Shown here: one piece after another, positions 37,242-46,235 of the stretch
Numbering within the stretch: position 1 is the stretch's first letter
Layout: each line of letters opens with the position of its first letter
Assembly: GCF_021729865.1 (NCBI RefSeq)
Contig: NZ_CP063400.1
Coordinates: 868,001-932,000 of the forward strand
Reading direction: 5' to 3'
DNA: 64,000 nucleotides
Source: Hydrogenophaga sp. SL48
GTDB taxonomy: Bacteria; Pseudomonadota; Gammaproteobacteria; Burkholderiales; Burkholderiaceae_C
Notes under the pieces: generated by a model
What the model was told of the DNA's origin: nothing
The model's database searches: none
The model's input: only the letters and a program-made list of their open reading frames with translations
Translations under genes and position numbers: made by a program

Positions 37242-38666
37242 TCAGCGCGTCAGCACGCGCCCGGGGTTCAGCAGGTTCTGCGGGTCCAGCGCCTGTTTGA
37301 TGGAACGCATCAGCGCCAGCGCCACCGGGTCTTTGTACTGCGGCAGCTTGTCCACTTTGAGGCTGCCGATACCGTGCTCGGCGCTGATCGAGCCCTCGAA
37401 CCGCGCCACCGCGTCAAACACCAGGGTGTTCACGCGCGTCTCCTGCTCGCGCAGGAAGGCCTGGGGATCACCGTCGGCCGGCGCCTGCACGTTGTAGTGC
37501 AGGTTGCCGTCACCCAGGTGGCCGAAGTTGACCAGGCGCACGCCGGGAATCTCGCGCTCCAGCAAGGCGTCGGTCTCTTCGCAGAAGGCCGGGATGCGCG
37601 AGACCGGGATGCTGACGTCGTGTTTGATGTTCAGGCCTTCTTCGGCCTGCGCCAGCGGGATGCTCTCGCGGATGTGCCAGAGCGCGTGGGCCTGCTGCAG
37701 GCTCTCGGCGACCACGGCGTCGCTCACCACGTCTTGCTCGAACGCGGTCTCCAGCAGGCGCTCGAACTGCTCGCGGGCATGCGCTTCGGACTCGCTGTCG
37801 CTGTTTTCAAGCAGCACGCAATAGGCGCTGTGTTCCCAGAGCGGCACGCGCTGCTGCGGAAAGTGTTTCGCCACCAGGCTCAGCGCGAACTGGCCCATGA
37901 CCTCGAAGCCGGTGAGGCCCGCGCCGAGGTGCTGGTGCGCCAGACCCAGCAAGGCAACGGCCGACGCCAGGTCGGGCACGGCGGCCCAGGCCGTGAGCCG
38001 GGCTGCGGGCTGCGGGTAGAGCTTCATGGTGGCGGCGGTGATGATGCCCAGCGTGCCTTCGCTGCCCACGAACAGGTCACGCAGGTCGTAACCCGTGTTG
38101 TCCTTGCGCAGGCCCGAGAGGCCATTCCAGACCTCGCCCTGCGCCGTCACCACCTCCAGCCCCAGGCAGAGGTCGCGCGCGTTGCCGTAGCGCACGACCT
38201 GCGTGCCGCCCGCGTTGGTGGCGAGGTTGCCGCCGATGGTGCAGCTGCCCTCGGCCGCGAGCGACAGCGGGAACAGGAAGCCCGCTGTCTCGGCGGCGTC
38301 CTGCAGGTTCTGCAGCACGCAGCCCGCGTCCACCGTCATGGTGAGGTTGGCGCCGTCGATGGCGCGCACGCGGTTCATGCGCGTCAGCGAGAGCACGACC
38401 TCGGTGCCCGAGTCGTCGGGCACCGAGCCCACCACGAGGCCCGTGTTGCCGCCCTGCGGCACGAGGGGCGCACCGGCCGCCACACAGGCCTTGACCACGG
38501 CCGCGACCTCGGCGGTGTTGCCCGGCCGCACCACGGCGAGCGCCCGTCCGCGCGAACGTTTGCGCCAGTCCTGCTCCCAGGCGGCCAGGTCGGCGCCGGG
38601 GTCGTCGTGGGTCAGCACCTGGGCGGCGCCCACGATGTCTCGAAGGGAGTGCAGCAGTTCGCTCAT
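37242..38666 (-). CDS. FAD-binding oxidase, GlcD / D-2-hydroxyacid dehydrogenase-like
   Basis: A 474-residue protein starting MSELLHSLRDIVGAAQV. The VAO-type FAD domain shows VPQGGNTGLVVGSVP, CTIGGNLATNAGGTQVVRYG and VGSEGTLGIITAATM; the C-domain has the metal-binding NFGHLGDGNLHYNVQ and ISAEHGIGSLK. It resembles D-2-hydroxyglutarate dehydrogenase, D-lactate dehydrogenase and GlcD. It stands without GlcE/GlcF partners, so a stand-alone D-2-hydroxyacid dehydrogenase is more likely than glycolate oxidase. Its start overlaps the DUF2069 stop by 4 bp. The longer frame upstream lies in DUF2069 and is not used. Confidence 0.93.
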   Translation of the reverse strand: MSELLHSLRDIVGAAQVLTHDDPGADLAAWEQDWRKRSRGRALAVVRPGNTAEVAAVVKACVAAGAPLVPQGGNTGLVVGSVPDDSGTEVVLSLTRMNRVRAIDGANLTMTVDAGCVLQNLQDAAETAGFLFPLSLAAEGSCTIGGNLATNAGGTQVVRYGNARDLCLGLEVVTAQGEVWNGLSGLRKDNTGYDLRDLFVGSEGTLGIITAATMKLYPQPAARLTAWAAVPDLASAVALLGLAHQHLGAGLTGFEVMGQFALSLVAKHFPQQRVPLWEHSAYCVLLENSDSESEAHAREQFERLLETAFEQDVVSDAVVAESLQQAHALWHIRESIPLAQAEEGLNIKHDVSIPVSRIPAFCEETDALLEREIPGVRLVNFGHLGDGNLHYNVQAPADGDPQAFLREQETRVNTLVFDAVARFEGSISAEHGIGSLKVDKLPQYKDPVALALMRSIKQALDPQNLLNPGRVLTR

Positions 38667-39127
38667 GGTCGGGCTTTGGGAGGGATCGGATCGCTGGCGT
38701 AGCCAGCCGCTGCGGCGCGCCGCGCCGCGTCGTCGGCGACGGCCGCCTTGCCGGCCGCGCGCAGGCGGGTGCGCACGTGCAGCGCGCAGGCCACGAAGAG
38801 CACCACGCACAGCAGCACCTCGATGCCCGCGAGCGCGGCCGAGAGGCCGGTGTCGCTCCAGGCACGCACCGCGCCTTCGGTGAAATACAGCCAGACCAGC
38901 AGGCTCACCCAGCGGTAGGTGTACATGCGGTTTTTCAGCAGGCCGGCCAGCGGGATGGTGAGCGGCAGCACCTTGATCACCAGCCACGAACCGCCCGGGC
39001 GCAGCGGCGCGAGCCACAGCTCCCAGGCCAGGCCGAGCACGATCAGGCCCAGCAGGCTGCCCACGGCGAGCGTGCGCGTCCAGCGCACGGCGGGGGAAAG
39101 GGGCGTCGAGGCGGGGGAGGGTGTCAT
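38663..39127 (-). CDS. DUF2069 family membrane protein
   Basis: A 154-residue protein with four membrane segments: TLAVGSLLGLIVLGLAWELW, WLVIKVLPLTIPLAGLL, YTYRWVSLLVWLYFTEGAVR and AGIEVLLCVVLFVACALHV. The LPLTIPLAGLLKNRMYTYRW stretch is typical of DUF2069 proteins, of unknown role in proteobacteria. The start at 39127 is preferred; an upstream frame is only proline/arginine-rich. Its stop overlaps the oxidase start (ATGA). Confidence 0.9.
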   Translation of the reverse strand: MTPSPASTPLSPAVRWTRTLAVGSLLGLIVLGLAWELWLAPLRPGGSWLVIKVLPLTIPLAGLLKNRMYTYRWVSLLVWLYFTEGAVRAWSDTGLSAALAGIEVLLCVVLFVACALHVRTRLRAAGKAAVADDAARRAAAAGYASDPIPPKARP

Positions 39128-39213
39128 GTGGGGGCGGGGGAGGGTTCGGGGCACCCGGGGCGCTGACGCACGAAGGTGGGTGACCCGGGGCATGGTTCTG
39201 GGATGATACCGGG

Positions 39214-40455
39214 ATGACCCTGAATGAACGCTGGCGCCAACTGGAAACCCTGCTGGGCGAACTCTGGCGCGACACGCTGAATTTCCCCTGGCGCAACACC
39301 GCGCTCACGCTGCGCGAACGCTTCCGCGAAGACCAGCTGGGCGTGGCCGCGTCCAGCCTGACCTTCACCACCACCATCTCGCTGGTGCCGCTGTTCACCG
39401 TGGCGCTGGCGATCTTCAGCGCCTTCCCCATGTTCGCGCGCCTGCAGACCACGCTGCAGCGCTGGCTGATCGAAAGCCTGGTGCCCGAGAACATCGCCAA
39501 GCAGGTGCTGAGCTACCTCAACCAGTTCGCCGCCAAGGCCGGGCAGATGGGCTGGGCCGGCGCGCTGATCCTGCTGGTGACGGCGCTGGCGCTGATCCTG
39601 ACGATCGACCGCAAGCTCAACGACATCTGGCGCGTGCGCCAGCCCCGGCCGCTGACGCAGCGCATCCTCGTCTACTGGGCGGTGCTCACGCTCGGGCCGC
39701 TGCTGCTCGCCGCCAGCCTCGCCGCGACCTCCTACGCCGTGTCGGCGTCGAGTGGCATGGTGTCGGAACGGTCGGGTGTGCTGCGCCTGCTGCTCGACTC
39801 GCTGCAGTTCGCGCTGATGACCGGTGGCATGGCCGCGCTGTACCGCTTCGTGCCCAACACCCACGTGCGCTGGAGCCACGCGCTGGTGGGCGGCCTGTTC
39901 GTGGCCGGCGGCATCGAGCTGGCCAAGGGCGTGCTGACCTGGTACCTGGCCAAGGTGCCCACCTACTCGGTGGTCTACGGCACCTTTGCCACGGTGCCGA
40001 TCCTGCTGGTGTGGTTCTACGTGGCCTGGGTGATCGTGCTGCTGGGCGCGGTGGTGGCCGCCTACCTGCCCAGCCTGCTCTCGGGCATCGCGCGGCGCGG
40101 CAACTACCCCGGCTGGCGTTTCCAGCTCGCGCTGGAGACGCTGGCGCAGCTGCACACGCTGCGCGAGACACCGCAGCGCGGCCTGAGCCTGCAGGCGCTG
40201 GCGCAGACCCTGCGCGTGGACCCGCTGCACCTGGAGGAGCCGGTGGCGGCGATGGTCGCGCTCGACTGGCTGGGGCGGCTGGACGAAGCCGACGAGCGCT
40301 ACGTGCTGTTGCAAGACCCGGCGAACCTGCCGCTCGCGCCCCTGGCCCAGCGCCTGCTGCTGCCACAGTCGGCCAGCACCGAGGCCTTCTGGGCGACCAG
40401 CGGCCTGGACGCGATGACGGTGGCGCAGGCGCTGGAAGCGCCCTCCGTGCCCTGA
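39214..40455 (+). CDS. YihY family inner membrane protein (RNase BN-like)
   Basis: A 413-residue protein. The N-terminal part has six membrane segments with family motifs AASSLTFTTTISLVPLFTVA and AGALILLVTALALILTIDRK, and PNTHVRWSHALVGGLFVAGG. Residues beyond about 300 form a soluble winged-helix-like tail (LQALAQTLRVDPLHLEEPVA). The family was once called ribonuclease BN but is now seen as an uncharacterised membrane family. It diverges from DUF2069 with 86 bp between starts. Confidence 0.93.
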   Translation: MTLNERWRQLETLLGELWRDTLNFPWRNTALTLRERFREDQLGVAASSLTFTTTISLVPLFTVALAIFSAFPMFARLQTTLQRWLIESLVPENIAKQVLSYLNQFAAKAGQMGWAGALILLVTALALILTIDRKLNDIWRVRQPRPLTQRILVYWAVLTLGPLLLAASLAATSYAVSASSGMVSERSGVLRLLLDSLQFALMTGGMAALYRFVPNTHVRWSHALVGGLFVAGGIELAKGVLTWYLAKVPTYSVVYGTFATVPILLVWFYVAWVIVLLGAVVAAYLPSLLSGIARRGNYPGWRFQLALETLAQLHTLRETPQRGLSLQALAQTLRVDPLHLEEPVAAMVALDWLGRLDEADERYVLLQDPANLPLAPLAQRLLLPQSASTEAFWATSGLDAMTVAQALEAPSVP

Positions 40456-40458
40456 GCT

Positions 40459-41748
40459 TCAGCGGACGCTGAACGGCGCGCGCAGAAAGCCGCGAAAACG
40501 CGCCCGCCCGCCCCGGGTGGGCGCCTCACTCAGCTGGAAATCCGGGAAGCGCCGAAGGAAACGGCCGATGGCGATGCGGCCCTCCAGCCGCGCCAGGCTC
40601 AGGCCCGCGCACTGGTGGATGCCGAAGCCGAAGGCGAGGTGTTTGTTGCCTTCGCGTTTCGGTTGCAGCGTTTCGGGCTGAGAGTAGACAGATGGGTCGC
40701 GGTTGGCCGCGCCGATGCACAGCGTGACCAGCGCGCCGGCGGGCAGGTCGATGCCACCCACCTGCGTGGCCACCAGCGCGCGCCGGTTGCCGAGCTGGTT
40801 GGACGATTCGAATCGCAGGCACTCGTCCACCGCCAGCGACAGCACCTGCTCTTGTGCCGCCGCGTCGCCCTCCGTGGCCCGCAGGTCGGCCAGCCACAGG
40901 GCTCGCGCCACCGGGAACTCCTGCATCAGGATCAGGCCGTTGCCGATCAGGTTGGTGGTGGTCTCATGGCCGGCGTTGAGCAGGAAGATGCAGTTCTGCA
41001 GCAGCTCGACCTCGCTGAGCCGGTCGCCACCGGTCTCGCCCTGGATCAGGCGCGTGAGCACGTCGCGCTCGGGGTCGCCCGGGGCCTTGCGCCGTTCGGC
41101 GACCAGACCGCGCAGGTAGTCCAGCATCTCGGTCACGCTGCGGTTGCCGGCGGCGTGCTGCGCGGGCGTGGGCACGGGTTCGAGCGCACCCAGGATGGCC
41201 AGCGACCAGTCGCGCAGCGGGCTGCGGTCGGCGTGCGGCACGCCCAGCAGGTTGCCGATGATCTCGACCGGAATGGCCGACGCGAAATCCTCGATCAGGT
41301 CGCCGCCGCCCTGCGCGTCGATGCGGTCGAGCAGGCTGTCCACCAGTGCGATCAGGCCTGGCTCCATGTCGGCGATGGCGCGGCGCGTGAGGGCGCCCAT
41401 GATGAGCTTGCGCACGCGGGTGTGCAGCGGCGGATCGTTGAACACCAGGCTGGTGGTGTGGTGCTCGTAGAGCGGCGAATCCGACCCGTACTTGGGCGCG
41501 AATTCCACGTGTTTGTCGGAGCTGAAGGTGGCGGCGTCGCGGTACACCGCGACCAGGTCGGCGTGGCGGGTCAGGAAGTACGAACCGTCGGGCATGCGGC
41601 GCACCGGCTCCGTCTCGCGCAAGGCCGCGTACACCGGGTAGGGGTTGGCCAGGAAGTCGGCGGGCAGGGCGCGCAGGTCGAACGAGGTGGCGATGTCACG
41701 CGCGCGCTCGGCGCTCATGGGCGGGGTGATCTGGTGCGGCTGGATCAT
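40459..41748 (-). CDS. cytochrome P450
   Basis: A 429-residue soluble bacterial P450. I-helix oxygen-binding LLNAGHETTTNLIGNGL, K-helix ExxR in VDECLRFE and haem-ligand loop LAFGFGIHQCAGLSLARLEG with the thiolate Cys. It has no ferredoxin or reductase gene nearby, so it must borrow redox partners. Two starts are possible, 41748 and 41718 (MSAERARD). It is convergent with yihY (3 bp apart) and 70 bp from the MocR gene. Substrate unknown. Confidence 0.93.
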   Translation of the reverse strand: MIQPHQITPPMSAERARDIATSFDLRALPADFLANPYPVYAALRETEPVRRMPDGSYFLTRHADLVAVYRDAATFSSDKHVEFAPKYGSDSPLYEHHTTSLVFNDPPLHTRVRKLIMGALTRRAIADMEPGLIALVDSLLDRIDAQGGGDLIEDFASAIPVEIIGNLLGVPHADRSPLRDWSLAILGALEPVPTPAQHAAGNRSVTEMLDYLRGLVAERRKAPGDPERDVLTRLIQGETGGDRLSEVELLQNCIFLLNAGHETTTNLIGNGLILMQEFPVARALWLADLRATEGDAAAQEQVLSLAVDECLRFESSNQLGNRRALVATQVGGIDLPAGALVTLCIGAANRDPSVYSQPETLQPKREGNKHLAFGFGIHQCAGLSLARLEGRIAIGRFLRRFPDFQLSEAPTRGGRARFRGFLRAPFSVR

Positions 41749-41818
41749 GGTCCGGCCATTGTGGCAGCGACCCCCGCGAAGAGGGTCACCTGTGCGCGGC
41801 GGTGTGCGGGGGCGGTGT

Positions 41819-43327
41819 TCAGGCCCGGCGGCGTTCGTTCGGCCGGTGCTCGTTCAGCATCTCGCCCGCGATCTCGCCGATGCGCGCCAGTGCCTGCATG
41901 CTGACCGGGTTCCAGGGGCCGGAGAAGTTCAGGCGCAGGCAATTCCGGTAGCGGTCGGTGGCGGTGAAGAGCTCGCCCGGGCCGAAGGTGATGCCCTCGC
42001 TGGCGCAGCGCTTGAACAGCGCCATGCTGTCAATCACCGGGTCCAGCTCCAGCCAGAGCGTGTCGCCCGAGGGCGGGTTGCTCACGCGCGTGCCGCTGGG
42101 AAAGTGGTGCCCGATCAGGTGGCGGGCCTCAAAGCGGCGCTGGCGCATGTGGGCGGTGAGGCGCCGCAGGTGGGCCTCGTAGCTGCCCTGGGTCAGCAGG
42201 TCGGCGAGTGCCTCTTCCAGCACCACGTTGGTGGCCGCGCCCTGCAGCCGTTTGTGGGTGGCGACGGCATCGCGCCAGCGGCCGGCCTCGACCCAGCCGA
42301 GGCGGATGCCCGGGGTGAGCGTCTTGGCAAACGAGCCACAGACCATGACGTTGCCTTCGGTGTCCCAGGCCTTGGCGGCCTTGCGGCGCTCGTCGCCGGA
42401 CAAGAGGTCGTTGAACACCACGTCCTCGATCAGCGGCACGCGCCGCTGCGTCAGCAGGCGCACCAGCCGCTGCTTCGCCGCCAGCGGCATCACCGAGCCC
42501 AGCGGGTTGGACAGCGTGGGCGCGGCGAGCACGGCCTTGATGGGTTGCGTGTCCAGCGCCAGCTCCAGCGCGGGCAGCGAGAGGCCGGTGGCGGGGTGCG
42601 TGGGGATCTCCAGCACCCGCAGGCCCAGCGATTCGATCAGGTCGAGGTAGCCGAAAAAGGTGGGCGACTCCAGCGCCACCACGTCGCCTGGCTGCGTGAC
42701 CGCGCGCAGGCACAGGCTCACGGCTTGCGTGCAGCTGGCGGTGATCACGATGTCGTTCGCGTCCAGCGCGCAGCCCAGGTGCAGGGCGCGCTGGGCCACG
42801 GCCTGGCGCAGCGCGGGCCGGCCCGCGTCGGCCTTGTTGTATTCGGTGAGGCTGCGGCGGTGCACGCGCGAGGCGCGGCCCACGGCCACGCGCAGCCGCG
42901 CGTCGTCAAACAGCTCGCTGCTCTGCGGCGTGAAGCCACCGAAGCTGGCGCGGTCACCGGGCTGGTGCAGCATGGCGAAGGCCTCGGAGCGGCTTTGCCG
43001 CTCCAGCAGGAAGCTGCGCTGCGGCGGCGCGCTCAGGCTGGGCTGGGCGATGCGCTGGGCGCGCTTCACGAAGTAACCCGCCTTGGGCCGGGCCTGCACC
43101 AGGCCCTGCTCTTCGAGCTGGCGGTAGGCCTGCATGACGGTGGAGATGGACACACCCTGGGTCAGCGCCGTTTCGCGCACCGAAGGCAGGCGCTGGCCGG
43201 TCTTGAAGCTGCCGCCGTGGATCAGCTGCGCCAGCGCCTGCGCGATCTGCTGGTACAGCGGCAGGGCAGGGGCGGGTTCGGCCGACGGGACCGGACACAG
43301 CGCCAGGGTGGGTGGCGGGGCGGACAT
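41819..43327 (-). CDS. MocR-type GntR/aminotransferase transcriptional regulator
   Basis: A 502-residue fusion of a GntR winged helix (LYQQIAQALAQLIHGGSFKT, RLPSVRETALTQGVSISTVM) with a class I aminotransferase-like domain holding the PLP lysine in VCGSFAKTLTPGIRLGWV and DIVITASCTQAVSLCLRAVT. MocR proteins sense PLP or an amino-compound and regulate neighbouring genes. The divergent DUF2917 gene is the obvious target; inverted repeats lie in the shared 194-bp gap. Confidence 0.95.
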   Translation of the reverse strand: MSAPPPTLALCPVPSAEPAPALPLYQQIAQALAQLIHGGSFKTGQRLPSVRETALTQGVSISTVMQAYRQLEEQGLVQARPKAGYFVKRAQRIAQPSLSAPPQRSFLLERQSRSEAFAMLHQPGDRASFGGFTPQSSELFDDARLRVAVGRASRVHRRSLTEYNKADAGRPALRQAVAQRALHLGCALDANDIVITASCTQAVSLCLRAVTQPGDVVALESPTFFGYLDLIESLGLRVLEIPTHPATGLSLPALELALDTQPIKAVLAAPTLSNPLGSVMPLAAKQRLVRLLTQRRVPLIEDVVFNDLLSGDERRKAAKAWDTEGNVMVCGSFAKTLTPGIRLGWVEAGRWRDAVATHKRLQGAATNVVLEEALADLLTQGSYEAHLRRLTAHMRQRRFEARHLIGHHFPSGTRVSNPPSGDTLWLELDPVIDSMALFKRCASEGITFGPGELFTATDRYRNCLRLNFSGPWNPVSMQALARIGEIAGEMLNEHRPNERRRA

Positions 43328-43389
43328 GGCCTTTCCATGCTAACCGAGGGGCCGTGGTCCGGCGCCGCGGGAGGGGCGCTGCGACCGGT

Positions 43390-43458
43390 ACAGATGGACC
43401 CGAAACCGACCACACAGATGGGGTCTGTGCGGCATCTGGTGGCTCGAACTGTGTGGTC
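43390..43458. promoter_or_regulatory. candidate MocR operator: nested inverted and direct repeats
   Basis: GACCACACAG (43408-43417) is exactly repeated inverted as CTGTGTGGTC (43449-43458). Inside it CACAGA-TGGGG-TCTGTG (43413-43429) is a perfect hexamer palindrome. ACAGATGG occurs directly at 43390 and 43414, 24 bp apart. These lie in the gap between the divergent MocR regulator and the DUF2917 gene. Two-site, spaced arrangements are usual for MocR operators; binding is inferred. Confidence 0.6.
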
Positions 43459-43521
43459 TGTGTGTCTGTTGCGCCAGCGCCCGAAACGGGACAGTGGAGC
43501 CTCATCCACAGGAGGCCCGCC

Positions 43522-43896
43522 ATGCACCCCACCACCGCCCAGACCACCCGCCTCTTGCCGCGCCAGACCCGGCTCATCCACGCCAGCCACGGCATGCGGC
43601 TGCGGGTGGTCAGCGGCCGCCTCTGGCTGACCCAGCCGAACGTGGCGCAGGACCTGTTTCTCGGCCCCGGCGCCACCATCGACCTGCTGCAGGACTGGGT
43701 GGTGATCGGCGCCGACGCCGAGCCCCGCCGATCCGAGGACGCGCCGTCCTGCTACAGCGAGTACCTGCTGACGCCGCTGGTGGCGCCCGCGCCCCGGCGC
43801 AACTGGAGTGCCGCCGTCTGGCGCGCGCTGCGCCGACTGGCCGGCCGGGCCACGGCGACGACCTGCAGCGTGTGGGAGCGTTCGTTCGCCCGCTGA
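43522..43896 (+). CDS. DUF2917 domain protein
   Basis: A 124-residue protein. RBS AGGAGG lies 6 bases upstream, which settles the start within a longer open frame. The segment GMRLRVVSGRLWLTQPNVAQ followed by DLFLGPGATIDLLQDWVVIG is the DUF2917 pattern, a short beta-rich domain of unknown function common in Burkholderiales. A basic, Trp-containing tail follows (RRNWSAAVWRALRRLAGR). It is transcribed divergently from a MocR regulator, which likely controls it. Confidence 0.85.
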   Translation: MHPTTAQTTRLLPRQTRLIHASHGMRLRVVSGRLWLTQPNVAQDLFLGPGATIDLLQDWVVIGADAEPRRSEDAPSCYSEYLLTPLVAPAPRRNWSAAVWRALRRLAGRATATTCSVWERSFAR

Positions 43897-43899
43897 GGT

Positions 43900-44721
43900 T
43901 CAGCGGCCCTGCAGGAAGTCCCGGATGGCGAACAGCGTGGCGTCCGGGGTTTCGGTCATCTGGTGGTGGCCCACGGGCAGGCTCACGATCCGCACCGCCT
44001 TCCCGGCCGCCTGGGCGGCCTTGATCAGGCCCTGCGCGGCCTTGGGCGGTGTCATCTGGTCCTGGGCGCCGAGCAGGAACAGCACCGGGCAGGTGAGGGT
44101 CGCCATCGCGGCCTCGCCACCCGCGTAGGTGTCGCAGGCCACGAAGCCCCGGTGGAACACGTTCACCTTCGTGTTGCTGGCCAGCACCCGTTGGCCCAGC
44201 GCCATGCTGCCGCCGTAGACCCAGGTGCCCGGGCCGAGCGCCGATGGCGGCGCGGCCAGCGTGCTGCGCGAGAACACGTTGACCATGGTCAGCGCCTTCA
44301 TGGGCTGGTTCAGCGAAGCCTCGATCAGCGCGGGCGAGACCTCCATGGGAAAGGCCGTGCCCACGAGCACCAGGTGGCTCACGCGCTGCTTCAGCCGGGC
44401 GGCGGCTTCCATGGCGATCAGCGAGCCCCAGCTGTGGCCCACCAGCGCGGCGGTCTGCGCACCCGCCGCGTCGAGCAGGGCACCGACGAAGTCGGCCGCA
44501 GCCTCGACCGAGGAGGGCGCTTCGCCGCCGCTCCGGCAATGGCCTGGCAGGTCCACCGCGAGCACGTTGAAGCCGTGGTTGGCCAGGTAGCGGCTCTGCA
44601 GGGCCCAGACGCTGTGGTCGTTGACCACGCCGTGGATGAAGACGACGGTGGGCTTGGCGGGGTCGAAGGCTTTGCCGCCGGTGTAGCAGTAGGTGGTTGC
44701 GCCATTGACTTGCAGGTACAT
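43900..44721 (-). CDS. alpha/beta hydrolase
   Basis: A 273-residue alpha/beta-hydrolase: oxyanion strand VVFIHGVVNDHSVW, nucleophile elbow VGHSWGSLIAMEAA, likely acid in LLGAQDQMTPP and catalytic His in LPVGHHQMTETP. It resembles esterase, epoxide hydrolase or MhpC-like enzymes; substrate unknown. It starts 85 bp downstream of the metY stop in the same direction, the gap being filled by repeat copy F. Convergent with the DUF2917 gene (3 bp). Confidence 0.92.
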   Translation of the reverse strand: MYLQVNGATTYCYTGGKAFDPAKPTVVFIHGVVNDHSVWALQSRYLANHGFNVLAVDLPGHCRSGGEAPSSVEAAADFVGALLDAAGAQTAALVGHSWGSLIAMEAAARLKQRVSHLVLVGTAFPMEVSPALIEASLNQPMKALTMVNVFSRSTLAAPPSALGPGTWVYGGSMALGQRVLASNTKVNVFHRGFVACDTYAGGEAAMATLTCPVLFLLGAQDQMTPPKAAQGLIKAAQAAGKAVRIVSLPVGHHQMTETPDATLFAIRDFLQGR

Positions 44722-44732
44722 GGTCAGGACTC

Positions 44733-44806
44733 CCGCCGGGCCGCCCCAAGGGAGGCCTTCGCCCCCTTGGGGGGCAGTGAATACACGAAGTGATGAACGT
44801 GGGGGT
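44733..44806 (-). repeat. gene-end GC-rich repeat element, copy F (3' of metY)
   Basis: It begins right after the metY stop (minus strand) with ACCCCCACG, then CACTTCGTG hairpin, CTGCCCCCC-AAGGGGG, and ends in GGCGGCCCGGCGG. The order C-run, small hairpin, C-run/G-run palindrome is that of the other gene-end elements, but the CCGGC-GAA-GCCGG module is missing. It is therefore a second variant of the same design. Confidence 0.7.
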
Positions 44807-46117
44807 TCATGGCTTGCCCGCTTTCTCTGCGGCCTTGAGCGCTCGTTTCAGGTCGTCGATCAGGTCGTCCGGGTCTTCCAGTCCGATGGAAAGGCGGATC
44901 GTGCCGGGGCCGATGCCCGCACCCGCGAGCGCCTCGTTGCTCATCCGAAAATGGGTGGTGCTGGCGGGGTGGATCACCAGCGAGCGGCAGTCGCCGACGT
45001 TGGCCAGGTGGCTGAAGATCTTGAGCGCCTCGATGAAGGCCTTGCCCTGTTCGCGCGAACCTTTGATGTCGAAGCTGAACACCGCGCCCGCGCCCTTCGC
45101 GCCGTGCTTCAGCAGCTTCTGCGCGAGCGCGTGGCTGGGGTGCGATTCGAGCAGCGGGTGGCCCACGCGGCCCACCAGCGGGTGGCTGGCAAGGAAGCCC
45201 ACCACCTTTTCGGTGTTGCTCATGTGCCGCTCCATGCGCAGCGACAGCGTTTCCAGCCCCTGCAGGATCAGCCAGGCACTGTGCGGCGAGAGGCAGGCGC
45301 CGAAGTCGCGCAGGCCTTCGCGGCGCGCGCGCAGCAGGAAGGCGCCGACCGTGCTTTCTTCGCTGAAGGTCATGCCGTGGAAACCGTCGTAGGGCTCGGT
45401 CAGCTCGGGGAATTTCCCCGAGGCGTCCCAGTCGAAGCTGCCGCCGTCCACCACCACGCCGCCGATCACGGTGCCGTGGCCGCTCAGGAATTTGGTGGCC
45501 GAGTGGTAGATGAGGTCGGCACCGTGCTCGAAAGGCTTGATCAGGTAAGGCGTGGTCAGCGTGCTGTCCACCAGCAGCGGCACTTTCGCCTCGTGCGCGA
45601 TCTGGGCCACGGTGGGGATGTCCAGCACGTCCAGCCCGGGGTTGCCCACGGTTTCGCCAAAGAACAGCCGGGTGTTCGGCCGCACGGCGGCCTTCCAGCC
45701 ATCGATGTCGCCGGGCTTCACGAAGGTGGTGTCGATGCCGAAGCGGCGCAGTGTGTAGTGCAGCAGGTTCTGGCTGCCGCCGTAGAGCGCGGTGCTGGCC
45801 ACGATGTGCGAGCCCGCGCCCATGAGGGTGGCGATGCTCAGGTGCAGCGCGGCCTGGCCGCTGGCGACCGAGATGGCGCCGATGCCGCCTTCGAGCGCCG
45901 CCATGCGCTGCTCGAACACCGCGTTGGTCGGGTTGCTGATGCGGCTGTAGACGTGGCCGGCGCGCTCCAGGTTGAACAGCGCGGCGGCGTGGTCGGTGGA
46001 CTCGAATACAAAAGACGTGGTGAGGTGGATCGGCACGGCGCGTGCGCCGGTGGCGTCGGGTGTGGCGCCGGCGTGCAGCGCCAGCGTGTCGAAGCCGGGG
46101 TCGGAATATCCGGGCAT
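44807..46117 (-). CDS. metY: O-acetylhomoserine sulfhydrylase / aminocarboxypropyltransferase
   Basis: A 436-residue Cys/Met-metabolism PLP enzyme starting MPGYSDPGFDTLALHAGATP. The PLP lysine is in LIYHSATKFLSGHGTVIGG. Insertions relative to cystathionine synthase (about 390) match the longer O-acetylhomoserine group. It makes homocysteine directly from sulfide and O-acetylhomoserine. Divergent from the CBS gene with 118 bp between the starts. No obvious S-box or SAM-alpha motif was found in that gap. Confidence 0.95.
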   Translation of the reverse strand: MPGYSDPGFDTLALHAGATPDATGARAVPIHLTTSFVFESTDHAAALFNLERAGHVYSRISNPTNAVFEQRMAALEGGIGAISVASGQAALHLSIATLMGAGSHIVASTALYGGSQNLLHYTLRRFGIDTTFVKPGDIDGWKAAVRPNTRLFFGETVGNPGLDVLDIPTVAQIAHEAKVPLLVDSTLTTPYLIKPFEHGADLIYHSATKFLSGHGTVIGGVVVDGGSFDWDASGKFPELTEPYDGFHGMTFSEESTVGAFLLRARREGLRDFGACLSPHSAWLILQGLETLSLRMERHMSNTEKVVGFLASHPLVGRVGHPLLESHPSHALAQKLLKHGAKGAGAVFSFDIKGSREQGKAFIEALKIFSHLANVGDCRSLVIHPASTTHFRMSNEALAGAGIGPGTIRLSIGLEDPDDLIDDLKRALKAAEKAGKP

Positions 46118-46235
46118 GAACGTGTCTCCAGTTGTTCAACACGCCCCCCAAAGGCGTGAGATTTGCTGGATTGTGGGCTATATTGCGGTGCATGCCAGCC
46201 ATGCTGGGGACAGCCAAACACCGAGGAGAAGAGAC

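Noticed and set aside
46118..46235. A SAM or other riboswitch before metY
   Set aside because: The gap of 118 bp is shared with a divergent gene and I could not find the conserved helices or pseudoknot of a SAM-type switch.
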